Source of the DNA: Schistocephalus solidus
Lineage: Eukaryota; Platyhelminthes; Cestoda; Diphyllobothriidea; Diphyllobothriidae
Direction: 5' to 3'
Assembly (NCBI GenBank): GCA_017591395.1
Contig: WEDG01000207.1
Location: 1 to 64,000 of the forward strand
DNA length: 64,000 nt
In this document: positions 59,791 to 64,000 of the stretch, piece after piece
Numbering within the stretch: position 1 is the stretch's first letter
Layout: the number at the start of each line of letters is the position of its first letter
Notes under the pieces: generated by a model
Told to the model about the DNA's origin: nothing
Seen by the model: only the letters and a program-made list of their open reading frames with translations
Databases searched by the model: none
Position numbers and translations under genes: made by a program

Positions 59791-60784
59791 CGATGGGCCT
59801 ATGTAAAAAATATACGGTTACTTAATTATTATATGGCTGTACTAAAATTTTGCAGCATCTACCGTATTTTATTCTCCACTTCCACATGCGCCCCGCGCGA
59901 AAAGAATATTGTACCCTCTCTCTCCCTTCCCTCACCCACTTGAGCACCGTGTCAAGAGAGACTCGAACAAACCAGAGACTGGCAAGGCTAAACCACCTGT
60001 CTACGCGTGCCAAACACATGACTGGTCGCGCAACATACACCGCACGAAGAAACCCAACGTACTCTCTCTCTCACTCTCTCACCAAGTTGAAACCCGTTTC
60101 AAGAGAGACTAACGAAACCAGGAGGTGAGATCACACGCGGTGACTGAAAATGGTAAATAGCTCGTCTACGCATGCCACACACATGCCTGGTCTCACACGA
60201 TCTACCCTCGTTTCACACAAACAAGAATCAGGGGCGACTGAATAAGGTGACGAACGATGCATACTCCATCAAAGGCCAGAAACACTAGATTAAATGTTTT
60301 TTTCCTGGTTCACAAGACCTGGTGACTGCCTCTATGACCTATTATAGCAACTGTCATCCGGACTGGTGTGACCAAGACGATGAGTGATGCCTAACAGCTC
60401 TTGGTCAGTTGACTTCATACACACTCTGAAACAGAGAAAGGTGTCGATACTAGTGCTCCGTGCAGTTATGCCAGTTAACTTCTGCCTATCCATCATTTGG
60501 TTCATCCCAACTAAGACGCTAAATCGGTTAGGAGAGGAGATTTCGCTACCGAGCGGAGTGTTGAGGCAAGCCAGCTGGGAGTGAACACAGATGGAGGCTC
60601 ACATGGCAGGCCCTGAAGTTGACATTTGAAGTATTGGCCAACAGTCAAAGGTGCCAGTCGTGTTTTTTCAGAACTGGTGTGAGACGACACTGCACTGTGA
60701 ATGCACTAAGAATAATGGGTTCGGCTGCTGCTGCCGCGTAAACGAGTATGCCTCTCTGCTGTCTATCTTTCCTCCTCGATGGTT

Positions 60785-60990
60785 GAACGGTCGTAGATCG
60801 TCACCCGTCCTAGTAGCATTGATTGGATCGATGAATGCATTCAACGATTTGCATCGTCCTGATGGGGAGGGGGCAGTTTTCAAGGACAGTGAGCCCAACT
60901 GACCTCCTGCAGCCGCATTCAAGGCAAGTCAGCTTCCAGGAAGGTATCAGACCTTTACAGTACAACTTGAATTATCGATAGTTGAAGCAT
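60785..60990 (+). repeat. Dispersed repeat R4, copy 2
   Basis: TAGATCGTCACCCGTCCTAG, GAGCCCAACTGACCTCC, TTCCAGGAAGGTATCAGACC, TTTACAGTACAACTT and ATCGATAGTTG, with ~45 bp more than copy 1 in the middle. The overlapping frames have no domain. Confidence 0.55.
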
Positions 60991-61024
60991 TGCTGGGTCA
61001 CTGACAGGCTTCCAGACTTATGTG

Positions 61025-61075
61025 GCTCATCAGTTTGCTGATCAGTTGTTGATCAGTTGCTGATCAGTTTGCGAT
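61025..61075. repeat. Short tandem repeat of a TGATCAGTT unit
   Basis: Four adjacent units of about 11-12 bp of the type TTGCTGATCAG (61030-61072). Each holds the palindrome TGATCA. Confidence 0.75.
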
Positions 61076-61487
61076 CATTTAGTTGCCCGAGCAATACATG
61101 GTTCCGTCTCCTAGGATGTTTCTACTCTATAATCACAGCTAACGGACGTTAGAGTAGGGAACGGACACATTTACTCATTCAGCCTTCGTAAAAATCACAA
61201 GCATACATCTTTCGTAGTTTTTTTTCATTTATTTCGTGGAGATTTTCTTACATTTTCAGACCCTGCAGGAATGCGTGAATTTTCTCCTATGCAACTTTTT
61301 ACATATAATGCACTCTGGGTAGCAGTAAACAGAATTTTGCGAGTTTCCATTCCGTTGGGGGTTTCAGGCCATGCGATGAACGGTCCCAGTCCACTCACGT
61401 GCTCGGCGAATCAGCCAATGACAGTTTTGTTTTGTTGCCAGAGTAAACAGCATTTCCGGGCGTCCCGAAAAGCGTTTGTAGCGTGAA

Positions 61488-61620
61488 AAAAGTTTGGGCC
61501 GTCTAGCCAAAAATGCCTCCCCATCGTGAGCCGGCTGAAACCACCATATTCCTCCTTGGAGATGCTTACACATACACGAATAAAGTGCAAGATATTTGCA
61601 TAGATTGCTATGCAAGTTCA
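61488..61620 (+). repeat. Dispersed repeat R5, copy 2
   Basis: AAAAAGTTTGGGCCGTC, GATGCTTACACATACACGAA, TAAAGTGCAAGATATTTGC; parallel to 59351-59490. Confidence 0.45.
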
Positions 61621-61684
61621 GTGGGCCTTTATGCTAGGGTGAAAAACCGACGAGTGGAGTGGTGTTATGACTCACAGTTCTCCT

Positions 61685-61785
61685 GATTTTGAACGGTTTG
61701 GTCGCTCATGGCACCTCTCGGCTAGTTTACACATACGGGCGACGTTGGCATCTCTCGCGGACGTGTGGGTGGCCTTGATACCAAG
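61685..61785 (+). repeat. Dispersed repeat R6, copy 1
   Basis: TTGGTCGCTCATGGCACC, CGGCTAGTTTACACATACGG, GCGACGTTGGCATCTC and GGACGTGTGGGTGGCC match 63850-63925 in order. Confidence 0.6.
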
Positions 61786-62269
61786 TAGGTCCTCGCTGAT
61801 CGGCCCTATCTACCGATGATCATTATCAGATGCTTGTGTTCACATAAGCAGTTGCCGGTCTACGAGGTGCGCATACTTTCTCCACAGAAGACTCCCCTTT
61901 GCTATGCAATTTGGCAATCTCGTAATTGTACTGAATTATCGAAAAGAAAAGACAGCGGGTATTCAATTATACCGCGATGCGGACCCGTCCATCATGTGCG
62001 TAGTTTGTTTTGTCTGGACGCTTCCCGAGTCTGAAAATGCCGTCTTCTCGGTATTACCCTCTTATATAAATAAAACAGTCCGAAATAAATTCGACGGCAA
62101 TGTTCAATGCACGAAGCTTCTCGTATTTAATCTAATTTTAGTGATTCTGCTGCAGTAACCGACAAACTGACAGGCAGGAGACCAGATATTTGCGTCAAAC
62201 AGTCTGCATCAACACCACCAAATAGATACCTTTATAGCAACAGACACAATATGTAGACCTTCGTTAACA

Positions 62270-62813
62270 ACAAGTTCCACCGTGTGCCCCAAAGAAAGGT
62301 GGCACAAGGACGGTGGCCTTCGACGACTGTCTGGGGGGTTAGTGCTCCCTTCAAATGCGCTAACATCTTTGGATCCTAGCGGTTATGTGGAGCGACTACA
62401 CATCGCCATGCACAATCTTCGCGCCACGTCACCTAGAGGGTCATTGGCCAATTCCTTGATCCCTCCCGGCCTGGACACATGCGAATTCGTCCTGGTTCGA
62501 CACGGCAATGTGCGCCGCCCACTTCAACCTCCCCTATTACGGGCCGTACAAATTTGTTCGACGATCTGACAAGTATTTTGTCATCGATCGCAACAGCAAG
62601 TCTGACAAAGTGAGCGTTAACCGTGTTCAACCGGCCTCATCCCAACCCAGCGCCCTGCTGCAGACGGTGCCGTCACCACTACCTACTGGCGATAACCCAC
62701 CTTCCGTTCGATGCACCAAATCCGGCCGTCATGTGCAATGGCCTGACAGATTTGTTGCTGGCCCGGAGATCAACGCCTTCACTTCGTTTGACGACTGGGT
62801 GGGGGAGTTGTAG
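62270..62813 (+). pseudogene. Ty3/Gypsy integrase C-terminal fragment
   Basis: Two overlapping plus frames. The first (to about 62515) ends with TCEFVLVRHGNVRRPLQPP and the second (62508-62813) carries YYGPYKFVRRSDKYFVIDRN then KSDKVSVNRVQPAS. These are the end of the integrase catalytic region and the C-terminal DNA-binding segment of Gypsy-type polyproteins. A frameshift separates the two near 62515-62530. The catalytic core, RT, RNase H and protease are not found upstream, so only a relic remains. It ends at a TAG at 62811, after EINAFTSFDDWVGEL. Confidence 0.8.
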
Positions 62814-63555
62814 CAGCCACATCTCATGTACCCTTCGTTGGCATCCCTCTTCTCAGTTGGCAGCCCCAACAGGCGTGCTAAACCTGCGCGCATCAGTCAG
62901 CCTGCTTTGTCGCCCCCGGGCCCTTGCGCCCACGCACCCCAAACGCAGCCCTTGAGCTAACCAATCACAGGCCCAACACTCAGACAGTCACTCGCTCATG
63001 CACCAGACAAATGCGTAAACAACACACCCGCTGCTGACACGATCCCGAACGTACGCTTTGTTCTGCCACACAAGCAAACAGCCACGGCAACCAGGCCTGT
63101 TTACCGAATACATTGCTCCTCATATCCTACTGACTTCTCCTGTACGCGGAACGAACTAAGTATGCGGGGTTATGGTCGATCTCATAGCCTTGACCGTCAC
63201 GAATGTACTCGCACAATCATTGTCAGATTCTGTCGCCTAGGTTTTTCCTTCTTTATAATCGCAGAAATGGCCCCTGTGACCGCTGTAAGTTTTTTTCAGT
63301 AACATTTTTGATTATTTACTGTTAGTCGTCCCGCATCAGCCCGGATGGGTCGCAGACGGGAGGGAAAACCCAGTTGCAGCCTGCAATCACCACTGATCCC
63401 TACCCTCGCATGAGCTTGGATATACTTTACATCCTCAAGCTCAGTAAAATAACGCAGAAGATTTATTCTAACACAGTGCACTCAACTGTTTAACTTCGAA
63501 TATGAAATGCTGCACGTATATTCAGTCCTTTCGTTAGGAACTAGAGAGATTACCT
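62814..63555. other. Sequence downstream of the Gypsy relic
   Basis: Would hold the 3' LTR if present, but I find no copy of the 56880-57010 LTR segment here. A potential donor-like GTAAGT at 63284 is not supported by any exon. Confidence 0.35.
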
Positions 63556-63559
63556 GTAA

Positions 63560-63685
63560 TAGCGTGAAAACGTTTGGGCCAACAGACACCTTCTCAGGCT
63601 GACAGGTCTTCTGGAGCAAACATCAGAAATCACCGAAGTACGCACCAGATATTTTCTCCCTAAACATGAAGACCACGTGAACTTC
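63560..63685 (+). repeat. Dispersed repeat R5, copy 3
   Basis: GAAAACGTTTGGGCCAACAG, GAAGTACGCACCAGATATTT and TCTCCCTAAACATG; parallel to 59351-59502. Confidence 0.45.
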
Positions 63686-63847
63686 CTAAATAGACATGCT
63701 CCTGCATCACCCTGATAGGCGTGTGATCTGGTGACTGGCCGCCTCTTCATGCCCATCGGCATGAGTGGACGGCGCTAGCTTGCTCTGAGACGCCCGCGTG
63801 TCTGGGGCGGCGTGCTGACTCACTGTCCGCCCAATTGGGAAGGCTTT

Positions 63848-63925
63848 AATCGCTCAGGCGACCCTAGCGGCTAGTTTACGCATTGGGGTGACGTTCACGT
63901 CTATTGCGGGTGTGTGGGTGACCGA
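63848..63925 (+). repeat. Dispersed repeat R6, copy 2
   Basis: AATCGCTCAGGCGACCC, CGGCTAGTTTACGCATTGGG, GTGACGTTCACGTCTATTGC and GGGTGTGTGGGTGACC. It runs straight into the LINE-A leader. Confidence 0.6.
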
Positions 63926-64000
63926 GGGGTGTAGGGGTACTAGTTAGGGGCAGCACCACACAGCTTGCATTTGGTCGCTCCATTTGTCTCGTACAGGTGG
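63926..64000 (+). mobile_element. LINE-A 5' leader, third copy, plus strand, cut by the right edge
   Basis: GGGGTGTAGGGGTACTAGTT then TTTGGTCGCTCCATTTGTCT matches the reverse complement of 640-720 and of 4300-4345. The element's body should therefore continue to the right of the window. Only ~75 bp are visible. Confidence 0.6.

Noticed and set aside
1..64000. CRISPR arrays, operons, ribosome binding sites or other prokaryotic features
   Set aside because: Introns, SINEs, LINEs and Penelope elements show a eukaryotic genome; the short direct repeats seen are microsatellites or SINE units, without regular spacers.

Overview
This window is eukaryotic nuclear DNA, repeat-rich and intron-rich. 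The most likely source is a parasitic flatworm, and I favour a tapeworm (inferred from the mix of repeats, not from a database match). The evidence is a many-exon BTB-kelch gene with canonical GT/AG junctions, several Penelope-like elements with RT and GIY-YIG endonuclease domains, three kinds of non-LTR (LINE) retrotransposon, two tRNA-derived short repeat families, and dispersed Ty3/Gypsy fragments. There is no bacterial operon structure. Most long open frames are remnants of transposable elements.

Layout. Positions 1-4440 hold a LINE (LINE-A) on the minus strand (endonuclease and RT, with frameshifts) and a second copy of its 5' leader cut by the left window edge; a separate dispersed repeat lies at 785-1085. 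Positions 4441-7000 are AT-rich with no gene seen. Positions 7020-9465 and 10340-11440 are decayed CR1-like LINE copies on the plus strand. The one convincing host gene runs from 12067 to 48597 on the plus strand. I assembled it from 11 exons whose junction phases all agree, giving one open frame of 923 codons: a BTB domain split over exons 1-2, a BACK-like helical part in exons 2-6 (including three micro-exons of 42, 42 and 37 bp), a Ser/Gln/Pro-rich linker (exon 7), and six kelch blades (exons 8-11).

The introns of that gene are packed with repeats. The intron at 16889-25836 carries three Penelope-like copies and tandem and inverted arrays of a ~302-bp tRNA-derived unit (SINE-1) flanked by (TA)n tracts. 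The intron at 26140-36622 carries two fragments of another LINE (LINE-B), further SINE-1 copies and degenerate CCCTAA-like tracts. The intron at 39164-40955 carries an imperfect inverted repeat. From 48598 to the right edge there is no convincing host gene: three Penelope-like copies with nested SINEs, a second tRNA-derived family (SINE-2), a LINE-A fragment, a retrovirus-like LTR/primer-binding-site piece, a Gypsy integrase C-terminal piece, several unnamed dispersed repeats, and at the very end a LINE-A 5' leader in plus orientation.

How the parts relate. The kelch protein is expected to be a Cullin-3 adaptor or actin-associated protein (family knowledge; no specific partner can be read from sequence). 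The repeats give the most unusual signal: SINE-1 combines RNA polymerase III A/B boxes, head-to-tail ~302-bp periodicity and a conserved CTGATGA...GAAA...GTC block. This recalls the schistosome Sm-alpha hammerhead-ribozyme satellite, but the fold is not canonical and a simple hairpin competes with it.
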